NCBI GenBank assembly: GCA_023435725.1
Contig: JAEYRD010000024.1
Coordinates: 1 to 11,134, forward strand
Reading direction: 5' to 3'
Length of the DNA: 11,134 nucleotides
From: Pseudomonadota bacterium
Lineage (GTDB): Bacteria > Pseudomonadota > Alphaproteobacteria > Rhizobiales > Xanthobacteraceae
In this document: one piece after another, positions 1-5,776 of the stretch
How the letters are laid out: the number at the start of each line of letters is the position of its first letter
Numbering within the stretch: the first letter of the stretch is position 1
Position numbers and translations under genes: made by a program
Notes under the pieces: generated by a model
What the model was told of the DNA's origin: nothing
Database searches by the model: none
Seen by the model: the letters and a program-made list of their open reading frames with translations, nothing else

Positions 1-798
1 CTCGAGCGCCACATAGGCGAGGTCGTACTTCGACGCCTCGATCTCCTTCTCGTCCTCCTCCGTCAGGTCGCGCAGCTCGGCGAGCTCCGGATGGCGGTAG
101 AGCGCGTTGGAGTCGAAGGACACCTTCGCGTCGAGGCAGCGCAGCTGGCCGTCCTTGGTGACGATCAGCGGGTTGATCTCGAGCATCGACATGTCGGTCG
201 CCACGAACGCCTCGTAGAGCGTCGCGGAAAGCTTCTCGGCCTGCTTGGCGAGGTCGCCCGTCAGCCCGAGCGCCTTGGCGAGCGTGCGGCCGTGATGCGG
301 CATCACGCCGGTCGCCGGGTCGATCGCGATGGTGTGGATCTTCTCCGGGTGGCTCGCCGCCACCTCCTCGATGTCCATGCCGCCTGCGGTGGAGGCCACG
401 AACGCGACCCCGCCGGTGGTGCGGTCGACCAGCGCCGAGAGGTAGAACTCCTTCTCGATCGCCGAGCCTTCCTCGACGTAGAGGCGGTTGACCTGCTTGC
501 CGGCCGGGCCGGTCTGCACGGTCACGAGGGTGGCACCGAGCATCTGCTTGGCGAATTCGGAGACCTCTGCGGCCGACTTGGCAATGCGGACGCCGCCCTT
601 GTCGCCGGCGGAAGCCTCCTTGAACTTGCCCTTGCCGCGACCGCCAGCATGGATCTGGCTCTTCACCACCCAGACCGGACCCGGGAGAGCCTTGGCGGCG
701 GCTTCGGCGTCGGCGGGCTTCAGGACGGGCACGCCCTTGGAGATCGGCACGCCGAACTCGTTCAGCAGCGCTTTGGCCTGGTACTCATGGATATTCAT
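1..798 (-). CDS. sucC: Succinyl-CoA synthetase (ADP-forming) beta subunit, partial
   Basis: This is the beta subunit of the TCA-cycle enzyme that interconverts succinyl-CoA and succinate with formation of ATP. It works in the cytoplasm with the alpha subunit SucD. The visible 266 residues begin MNIHEYQAK, the family's usual start, and form the ATP-grasp region. A glycine-rich GGRGKG loop lies at residues 52-57. INPL (Asn209) and CLDAK (Asp223) match the Mg-nucleotide ligands known in E. coli SucC. The reading frame is open to the left edge, so roughly the last 130 residues (the C-terminal flavodoxin-like domain) and any following sucD lie outside the window. GGGAG sits 7 bases before the ATG and supports this start. 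The gene follows mdh in the same direction after about 205 bases, which contain a hairpin and a possible operator, so it may have its own promoter as well as read-through from mdh. The identification is secure. Confidence 0.97.
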   Translation of the reverse strand, partial: MNIHEYQAKALLNEFGVPISKGVPVLKPADAEAAAKALPGPVWVVKSQIHAGGRGKGKFKEASAGDKGGVRIAKSAAEVSEFAKQMLGATLVTVQTGPAGKQVNRLYVEEGSAIEKEFYLSALVDRTTGGVAFVASTAGGMDIEEVAASHPEKIHTIAIDPATGVMPHHGRTLAKALGLTGDLAKQAEKLSATLYEAFVATDMSMLEINPLIVTKDGQLRCLDAKVSFDSNALYRHPELAELRDLTEEDEKEIEASKYDLAYVALE

Positions 799-856
799 AT
801 GGTCGCTCCCTGAACCCGCGGGCGGTGCCCCCAAGGGCCCACCTCAGTCTTGTGGC

Positions 857-874
857 TGGCATACCATATACCAC
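857..874. promoter_or_regulatory. Candidate operator upstream of sucC
   Basis: The near-palindrome TGGCATACCA (857-866) runs into CCATATACCA (864-873), and the 7-mer ATACCAY occurs twice in tandem (861-874). The site lies about 60 bases upstream of the sucC start. TGGTATACCA-like sites and tandem GGTATA repeats are typical of FadR/NanR-type GntR regulators, so a GntR-family operator is one reading. This rests on motif resemblance alone. No convincing -35/-10 pair can be placed beside it. Confidence 0.3.
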
Positions 875-952
875 ATGAACTGCAACCTGGATTCTTTGAC
901 ATCGAGATCTCTGCCGAACCGAAACCCCTTCCCGGTCAGCCGGGGTCCGGAA

Positions 953-989
953 GTGAAACCGCCGAAGACCGGGTTTCGATCTTCGGCGG
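953..989 (-). terminator. Hairpin after mdh, possible terminator or attenuator
   Basis: A perfect 10-bp stem (959-968 with 980-989, CCGCCGAAGA arms) and an 11-base loop follow the mdh stop codon by 15 bases. Read on the minus strand, the stem is followed by TTTCACTT, a poor U-tract, so termination is probably partial. A second small hairpin (931-935 with 940-944) comes next. The arrangement could reduce sucC expression relative to mdh, or simply protect the mdh mRNA 3' end. Confidence 0.45.
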
Positions 990-1004
990 GACGTTGTTTG
1001 TGCC

Positions 1005-1973
1005 TTAGCGGCCGAGAAGATCAGGTGCGATCTTCTTGCAGGCGTCTACCAGGCCCTGCACTGCGCCGACCGACTTGTCGAAGGCCTCGCGGTCCTTGCC
1101 TGCGAGCTCGATCTCGACGACGCGCTCGACACCCTTGGAGCCGATCACGACGGGCACGCCGACATACATGTCCTTCACGCCGTATTCGCCATTGAGATAG
1201 GCGGCGCTGGGCAGCACGCGCTTCTTGTCGCGCAGATAGCTCTCGGCCATCGCGATCGCGGAGGCGGCAGGCGCGTAGAACGCCGAGCCGGTCTTGAGCA
1301 GGTTGACGATCTCGGCGCCGCCGTTGCGGGTGCGGTCGACGATCTCGTCGAGGCGCGCCTGCGAGGTCCAGCCCATCTTGACGAGGTCGGGCAGCGGAAT
1401 GCCGGCGACGGTGGAGTACTTCACCAGCGGCACCATGGTGTCGCCATGGCCGCCGAGCACGAAGGCGGTGACGTCTTCGACCGAGACGTTGAACTCGTCG
1501 GCCAGGAAGTAGCGGAAGCGCGCCGAATCCAGCACGCCGGCCATGCCGACGACCTTCTTGTGCGGCAGGCCCGAGGCCTTCTGGAGCGCCCACACCATCG
1601 CGTCGAGCGGGTTGGTGATGCAGATGACAAAGGCGTCGGGAGCGTACTTCTTGATGCCGGCACCGACCTGCTCCATGACCTTGAGGTTGATGGAGAGGAG
1701 GTCGTCGCGGCTCATGCCGGGCTTGCGCGGCACGCCGGCGGTGACGATGCAGACCTTGGCGTTGTCGAGCGCCTCGTAGGAATTGGCGCCGCTGTAGTTC
1801 GCGTCAAAGCCGTCGACCGGCGAGGACTGTGCGATATCGAGCGCCTTGCCCTGCGGCACGCCCTCGGCGATGTCGAACATCACCACGTCGCCCAGTTCTT
1901 TCAGGCCGATGAGATGAGCCAACGTTCCGCCGATCTGACCGGAGCCAATCAAAGCAATCTTGTCGCGCGCCAT
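1005..1973 (-). CDS. mdh: Malate dehydrogenase (NAD-dependent, LDH-like type)
   Basis: This enzyme oxidises malate to oxaloacetate with NAD+ in the TCA cycle. The 322-residue product has the expected family length and is the bacterial LDH-like MDH. The Rossmann GSGQIG motif is at residues 10-15 and the NAD-selecting Asp34 ends the second beta strand (VVMFD). The active-site loop PRKPGMSR carries Arg83 and Arg89. Asn121 sits in ITNP, Arg152 in LDSARFR, and the catalytic His176 in GGHGDT. The start was set at the ATG giving MARDKIAL, the normal N-terminus. It has AAAGGA about 9 bases upstream. An in-frame GTG 21 bases earlier would add MSKGQVH but lacks a ribosome site. A plausible promoter lies just upstream, and sucC follows in the same direction. 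The identification is secure. Confidence 0.97.
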   Translation of the reverse strand: MARDKIALIGSGQIGGTLAHLIGLKELGDVVMFDIAEGVPQGKALDIAQSSPVDGFDANYSGANSYEALDNAKVCIVTAGVPRKPGMSRDDLLSINLKVMEQVGAGIKKYAPDAFVICITNPLDAMVWALQKASGLPHKKVVGMAGVLDSARFRYFLADEFNVSVEDVTAFVLGGHGDTMVPLVKYSTVAGIPLPDLVKMGWTSQARLDEIVDRTRNGGAEIVNLLKTGSAFYAPAASAIAMAESYLRDKKRVLPSAAYLNGEYGVKDMYVGVPVVIGSKGVERVVEIELAGKDREAFDKSVGAVQGLVDACKKIAPDLLGR

Positions 1974-2018
1974 GTGAACCTGTCCTTTAGACACGTAAGG
2001 AGGGGAAAACTGAGAGGG

Positions 2019-2047
2019 TGGTTATCCCTTTCGCTTGCCCCGTTCAA
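2019..2047 (-). promoter_or_regulatory. Candidate promoter for mdh
   Basis: Read on the minus strand there is TTGAAC (2042-2047), a 17-base spacer and TAACCA (2019-2024). This would place the transcript start near 2012, about 40 bases before the mdh ATG. The -10 match is modest. The position, between the repeat element and the gene, is sensible. Confidence 0.3.
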
Positions 2048-2097
2048 GTCGGTGGATGCCCAATTGTCGGGCTTGCCGAGTATACAAGCGCATGCCC

Positions 2098-2202
2098 GTC
2101 ATTCCTGGGCGCGACGAAGTCGCGAGCCCGGAATCCATCGGGTAACAGAGCGCGCCGATGAATGGATTCCGGGCTCGTCGCTGCGCGACGCCCCGGAATG
2201 AC
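2098..2202. repeat. Intergenic imperfect inverted repeat, Bradyrhizobium-type
   Basis: The left arm (about 2098-2137) and right arm (about 2163-2202) are inverted copies with a few mismatches and one indel. Both carry GTCATTCC at the outside and GAGCCCGGAATCCAT at the inside, around a short central spacer. Sequences with CCCGGAATGAC ends are a common dispersed palindromic repeat in Bradyrhizobium-like genomes. It sits just downstream of the zapE stop, so its transcript could fold into a long hairpin that protects or ends the zapE mRNA. A 60-codon minus-strand reading frame (2022-2204) crosses it and is not treated as a gene. Confidence 0.8.
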
Positions 2203-2227
2203 ACCGGCGAAGATGGTGAAATAGGAC

Positions 2228-3415
2228 TTAAGTCTCCACCAGCCCCTTGGTGGAGCCGCTGGCGGTGGAATCCTTGCGGCCGTGGGGCAGCGCCAGGTAG
2301 GATTTCGAGCTCATTTCGATCAGACGCGAGGCGGTCCGCTTGAATTCGTTGGCCTCGTTGCCCTCGTCGGCGATGTACAGCGAGATCGGGTTGGCATCGG
2401 CCGAGGCCATCAGCTTCACGGCATTGTCATAGAGCGTATCGATCAGCGTGATGAAACGCTTGGCGGCGTTGCGCTGGGAGAAGTCCATCACTGGAATATG
2501 GTCGACCAGGATGGTGTGATAGTCGTGCGCGAGCCTGAGGTAGTCCGATGCCCCAAGCGGCTTCTCGCAGAGATCGGCGAACGAAAACCGTGCTACACCA
2601 TGGGCCGAGCACGGCACGGGCAGGGTGCGGCCCTTGATCAGAATATCGCGCGACTTGCATTTGGCGTGCCCGGTCATCTTGGACCAGGCGCGGTCGAGCG
2701 CGGCATCCGCATCGCCATCCGCCGGCGTCAGCCACATCGGCACGCCCTGGAGTTTCTCCAGCCGGAAATCGGTGCGCGCGTCGAGCCGCAGCACGTCCAT
2801 GTGGTCGGTGATCTGCTTGATGAAGGGCAGGAACAGCGCGCGGTTCAAGCCGCCCTTGTAGAGATCGTCGGGCGCGACGTTGGAGGTCGCGACCACTACG
2901 GTACCGAGCTCGAACAGCTTTGCGAACAGGCGGCCGAGGATCATCGCGTCCGCGATGTCGGTGACGTGGAATTCGTCGAAGCAGAGCAGCCAGCTCTCCG
3001 CGAAGATCGCATTCGCCGTCAGCGCGATGACGTCGCCATCGGCAATTTCGCCGCGCGCGATGCTCTGCCGGTAGTCGTAGATGCGCTCATGCGCCTCGGC
3101 CATGAATTCGTGGAAATGCGCACGCCGCTTGTGCTCGACGGAGGAGTGCTGGAAGAACAGGTCCATCAGCATGGTCTTGCCGCGGCCGACCTCGCCATGG
3201 ACGTAGAGCCCGTGCGGCGCATCGCCCTTGTCGCCGCCGTTGAACAGGCGGCTGAGCAGGCCCGGCTTGCGCTGCGGGTTGTAATTCGCAAGCCGCAGGT
3301 CGAGCGCTGCATAGGCTTCGGCGATTTCGGCTTGCGCGGCATCGGGCTCGATCGCGCCAGAGGCGATCTCGGCCTGATACGCCTCGTCGAATGAGGAAAT
3401 GGGGGTCGAGAGCAT
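2228..3415 (-). CDS. zapE: Cell division protein ZapE (AFG1-like AAA ATPase)
   Basis: This is an AFG1/ZapE-family P-loop ATPase. In E. coli ZapE associates with the FtsZ ring late in division. Mitochondrial homologues (AFG1/LACE1) act in inner-membrane protein quality control. The 395-residue product shows Walker A GEVGRGKT (74-81), Walker B LLCFDE (143-148) with catalytic Glu148, and a sensor-1-like TSN at 177-179. Length and domain order are normal. The start is unambiguous: an in-frame TAA lies three codons upstream and no other ATG, GTG or TTG occurs in the first 22 codons. It is slightly odd that the SD-like AAAGGG is only 2 bases from the ATG. The gene is followed by a dispersed inverted repeat and then mdh, an order familiar in Rhizobiales. 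Confidence 0.93.
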   Translation of the reverse strand: MLSTPISSFDEAYQAEIASGAIEPDAAQAEIAEAYAALDLRLANYNPQRKPGLLSRLFNGGDKGDAPHGLYVHGEVGRGKTMLMDLFFQHSSVEHKRRAHFHEFMAEAHERIYDYRQSIARGEIADGDVIALTANAIFAESWLLCFDEFHVTDIADAMILGRLFAKLFELGTVVVATSNVAPDDLYKGGLNRALFLPFIKQITDHMDVLRLDARTDFRLEKLQGVPMWLTPADGDADAALDRAWSKMTGHAKCKSRDILIKGRTLPVPCSAHGVARFSFADLCEKPLGASDYLRLAHDYHTILVDHIPVMDFSQRNAAKRFITLIDTLYDNAVKLMASADANPISLYIADEGNEANEFKRTASRLIEMSSKSYLALPHGRKDSTASGSTKGLVET

Positions 3416-3484
3416 GACCCTTTACCGCCAGAGACGGGCGGAAATTGCAAGCCGTGAATTGGTTGACGGGGTATGCGCTTTTCT

Positions 3485-3643
3485 CCCTCGCCCCGTTCTT
3501 ACGGGGAGAGGGTGGGGTGAGGAGCTGTCTCCGCAAAAACGGTGAGAGCAAAAACGGTGAGAGAAGGACTCGCCGAAAGTCCCCCTCACCCGAAACTCAA
3601 GCTGCGCTTGAATTTCGACCTCTCCCCGCAAGCGGGGCGAGGT
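3485..3643. repeat. Cluster of palindromic (REP-like) hairpins between thpR and zapE
   Basis: There are three hairpins. The first pairs 3485-3496 with 3501-3512 (CCCCGT/ACGGGG core, one mismatch, CCCTC/GAGGG base). The second pairs 3591-3602 with 3606-3617 (TCAAGC/GCTTGA core, one mismatch). The third pairs 3618-3629 with 3632-3643 (CCCCGC/GCGGGG core, one mismatch). The first and third share the same design, and their flanks (GGTGGGGTGAGG and CCCCCTCACCC) are in inverse orientation. This resembles paired REP units. It fills most of the 234-base gap between the two genes. Confidence 0.75.
3533..3562. repeat. 15-bp perfect tandem duplication
   Basis: The 15-mer GCAAAAACGGTGAGA occurs twice back to back (3533-3547 and 3548-3562) inside the palindromic repeat cluster. 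It is probably a slippage or recombination product within the repeat. Confidence 0.85.
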
Positions 3644-3649
3644 GAAGAG

Positions 3650-4186
3650 CTAAGCACACAGCTCGTAGGCGTCCTCGACCACATATGGCCCGCCGCCGGT
3701 GGAGGCGCGCGACGAGAACAGCACGAAGCGCTCAGCCATGAACGCCTTGCTGGGGAAATAGCCGCGCAGCGAGAGATAGTCGGCGACGTCGCGGTCGGTG
3801 GCGTCGTGCAGACGGGCCAGCGTGACATGCGGGATGAACTTGCGGCCTTCAGGGTCGAGACCGATCCGCTGCATCATGCGCTCGAGCTCGGCCTGCAATT
3901 CCATCAGCGGCTTGCTCGGCGCGATCGTGGCAACCACCGCGCGCGGCTTACGGCCGCCGAAGCTCGTGAGCCCCTGCACCTTCACCTCGAACGGTTTGCG
4001 GTCGACGCGAAACAGCATCGAGGCGATCTCGTTGGCGGAGATGCCGTCGATATCGCCGATGAAACGCAAGGTGACGTGATAGTTTTCGGGATCGATCCAC
4101 CGGGCGCCGGGAAGGCCGCCCCTCAAGTTGGAAAGCGACTGGCCGATCTCGGCCGGAATTTCCAGACCAGTGAACAAACGTGGCAT
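3650..4186 (-). CDS. thpR: RNA 2',3'-cyclic phosphodiesterase (2H family)
   Basis: This 178-residue cytoplasmic 2H-superfamily phosphoesterase belongs to the ThpR/LigT group, which opens 2',3'-cyclic phosphate ends of RNA and shows tRNA 2'-5' ligase activity in vitro. Both catalytic HxT motifs are visible: HVTL at residues 37-40 and HVTL at 120-123, with the usual two-lobe spacing. The N-terminus MPRLFTGLEIP and the RFIG after the first motif are typical of the family. The start has GGGAG about 9 bases upstream. It lies between the esterase gene (176 bases upstream) and zapE (downstream, past a REP-like cluster), all in one direction. The physiological substrate is not evident from context. 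The function is inferred from the family. Confidence 0.92.
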   Translation of the reverse strand: MPRLFTGLEIPAEIGQSLSNLRGGLPGARWIDPENYHVTLRFIGDIDGISANEIASMLFRVDRKPFEVKVQGLTSFGGRKPRAVVATIAPSKPLMELQAELERMMQRIGLDPEGRKFIPHVTLARLHDATDRDVADYLSLRGYFPSKAFMAERFVLFSSRASTGGGPYVVEDAYELCA

Positions 4187-4362
4187 CGTTGAGCACTCCC
4201 GATGCTTGGGTACAGCCCTTGAGAAGCAAGGACCACGCCCAAATTAGAGCCGGCGACGAATCACCGGTAACCTGATTCCTACCGCAGTTGTGTGACTCTG
4301 CGAAGCATTGCGCGCCCCACCCCGGTAAAACCCTGGGAATTGCGGTCAGAACTGCCTGCTTT

Positions 4363-5067
4363 TCAACGCCGTTGCTCGCTTATCGCGCCAAGGAATGCCT
4401 CCACCGTGGGCACGATCTTGCCAACGATGATGTCGACGCCGGCCGCGGTCGGATGAATGCCGTCGGCCTGGTTGAGCTTGGCATCGGCAGCAACGCCGTC
4501 GAGGAAGAACGGATAGAGCGGCACGTCGAATTTTTTCGCCAGATCCGGATAAATCGAATTGAAGCGCGCCGCATAATCGGCGCCGTAATTCGGCGGCGAC
4601 AGCATTCCGCACAGCATCACCGGGATCTTGCGCGCCTTGAGGCGCTGGACGATGTCGCCGAGCGCAGCGCGCGTCAGGTCGGGATCGATGCCGCGCAACG
4701 CGTCGTTGGCGCCGAGCTCGACGATGACGCCGTCGGTTCCATCCGGCACCGACCAGTCGAGCCGGTCGCGGCCGCCCGACGAAGTGTCTCCGGACACCCC
4801 GGCATTGATCATGTCAATCGCCATGCCTTTGTCTTGTAAGGCTTTTTGGAGCTTGGCCGGAAATGCTTCCTGGGCCGGAAGGCCGAGGCCGGCACTCAAG
4901 GAATCGCCGAGAACGACAAGCTTGATCGGCTTTGTCGCCTCGGCCCGCGCCGGACCTGCGACCGTCATCAAAGCGAACATCAACACGGCTATGTGCATGA
5001 AGAATCCGTAACGCCTCTCGACCGCGCGTGCGGAGTTGCCATATGACCGGACCATGGACAGTCGCAT
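4363..5067 (-). CDS. tesA: SGNH/GDSL esterase, TesA-type lysophospholipase/arylesterase
   Basis: This is a secreted, periplasmic SGNH hydrolase related to E. coli TesA (thioesterase I/lysophospholipase L1/arylesterase). From the chosen start (234 residues) the catalytic Ser56 is in GDSLSAG. SGDTSSGG supplies the oxyanion Gly, GAND the block III Asn, and DGIHP the catalytic Asp202/His205 pair. A hydrophobic signal segment ending in GPARA-E lies near residues 24-42. The start at 5067 was chosen because AGAGGA sits 4 bases upstream and the resulting signal peptide has a basic n-region (RAVERRYGFF). It overlaps the divergent ABC ATPase gene by 14 bases. A shorter start at 4998 (MHIAVLMF) would leave a 55-base divergent gap but gives a signal peptide without Arg or Lys. 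The family is secure, the start is not. Confidence 0.9.
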   Translation of the reverse strand: MRLSMVRSYGNSARAVERRYGFFMHIAVLMFALMTVAGPARAEATKPIKLVVLGDSLSAGLGLPAQEAFPAKLQKALQDKGMAIDMINAGVSGDTSSGGRDRLDWSVPDGTDGVIVELGANDALRGIDPDLTRAALGDIVQRLKARKIPVMLCGMLSPPNYGADYAARFNSIYPDLAKKFDVPLYPFFLDGVAADAKLNQADGIHPTAAGVDIIVGKIVPTVEAFLGAISEQRR

Positions 5068-5776
5068 CGAATCCTCTTCGCTCGCCGGCACCTCGCCGGA
5101 CACCATCGCCATCTCCAACGTCAATCTCTCATTGGGTACGGGCGCGGCACGCGTTCACATCCTCAAGGATATCAGCCTGCGGGTCGCCTCGGGCGAGACG
5201 ATCGGCCTGATCGGCCCGTCAGGTTCGGGCAAATCCACGCTGCTGATGGTGATGGCGGGGTTGGAGCGTCCTGATAGTGGAGAGGTGGTGGTCAATGGCA
5301 CGCCTTTCAATGCCCTCGACGAGGATGCGCTGGCCCGCTTCCGCGGCCGCCAGGTCGGCATCGTCTTCCAGTCCTTCCATTTGATTCCGACCATGACGGC
5401 GCTGGAGAACGTCGCCGTGCCGCTCGAGCTCGCGGGTAATCCTGACGCTGCGAAGCGCGCGGCGCAGGAGCTGCAATCGGTCGGGCTCGGTGACCGCCTG
5501 CATCACTACCCGACGCAGCTTTCCGGCGGCGAGCAGCAGCGTGTCGCGCTCGCGCGCGCGCTGGCGCCCGATCCCGCCATTCTCGTTGCCGACGAGCCGA
5601 CCGGCAACCTCGACGAGGCGACCGGAAAACAGATCGTCGATCTCCTGTTCGGCAAGCACGCCGAGCGCGGCATGACGCTGGTGCTGGTGACGCACGATTC
5701 CTCGCTCGCGCATCGCTGCGATCGCGTCATTCGTCTGCGCTCGGGCCGCATCGACACGCAGTCTGCGCCGGCATGA
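5054..5776 (+). CDS. ABC transporter ATP-binding protein, YbbA/LolD-like
   Basis: This is the 240-residue ATPase of a MacB/LolD-type ABC system that pairs with the FtsX-type permease encoded immediately downstream. It has Walker A GPSGSGKST (54-62), Q-loop Gln106 in VFQSF, signature LSGGE (156-160), Walker B ILVADEP (176-182) with Glu181, and H-loop His214. The DEPTGNLD and LERPDSG segments are typical of the LolD/MacB/YbbA branch. The start ATG at 5054 fits homologues. An in-frame TTG 18 bases earlier is possible, and no strong Shine-Dalgarno precedes either. The gene is divergent from the TesA-type esterase, as ybbA is from tesA in E. coli, so YbbA is the closest functional label. LolD is less likely because the partner is a single large permease. 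The substrate is unknown. Confidence 0.92.
   Translation: MDSRIESSSLAGTSPDTIAISNVNLSLGTGAARVHILKDISLRVASGETIGLIGPSGSGKSTLLMVMAGLERPDSGEVVVNGTPFNALDEDALARFRGRQVGIVFQSFHLIPTMTALENVAVPLELAGNPDAAKRAAQELQSVGLGDRLHHYPTQLSGGEQQRVALARALAPDPAILVADEPTGNLDEATGKQIVDLLFGKHAERGMTLVLVTHDSSLAHRCDRVIRLRSGRIDTQSAPA

Noticed and set aside
91..813. Long plus-strand open frame of 240 codons
   Set aside because: It lies antisense to sucC, whose protein is unmistakable. GC-rich coding DNA commonly leaves the opposite strand open.
897..902. Perfect TTGACA on the plus strand in the mdh-sucC gap
   Set aside because: It points away from any gene and has no suitable -10 partner. Both flanking genes are on the minus strand.
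2022..2204. Minus-strand 60-codon frame between zapE and mdh
   Set aside because: It is mostly a translation of the dispersed inverted repeat, with no ribosome site.
2282..3394. Plus-strand open frame of 370 codons
   Set aside because: It is the complement of zapE and rich in Arg, Gly, His and Asp with no recognisable domain.
3485..3643. CRISPR-like repeats
   Set aside because: There are only paired hairpins and one tandem duplication, with no regular repeat-spacer spacing and no cas genes.
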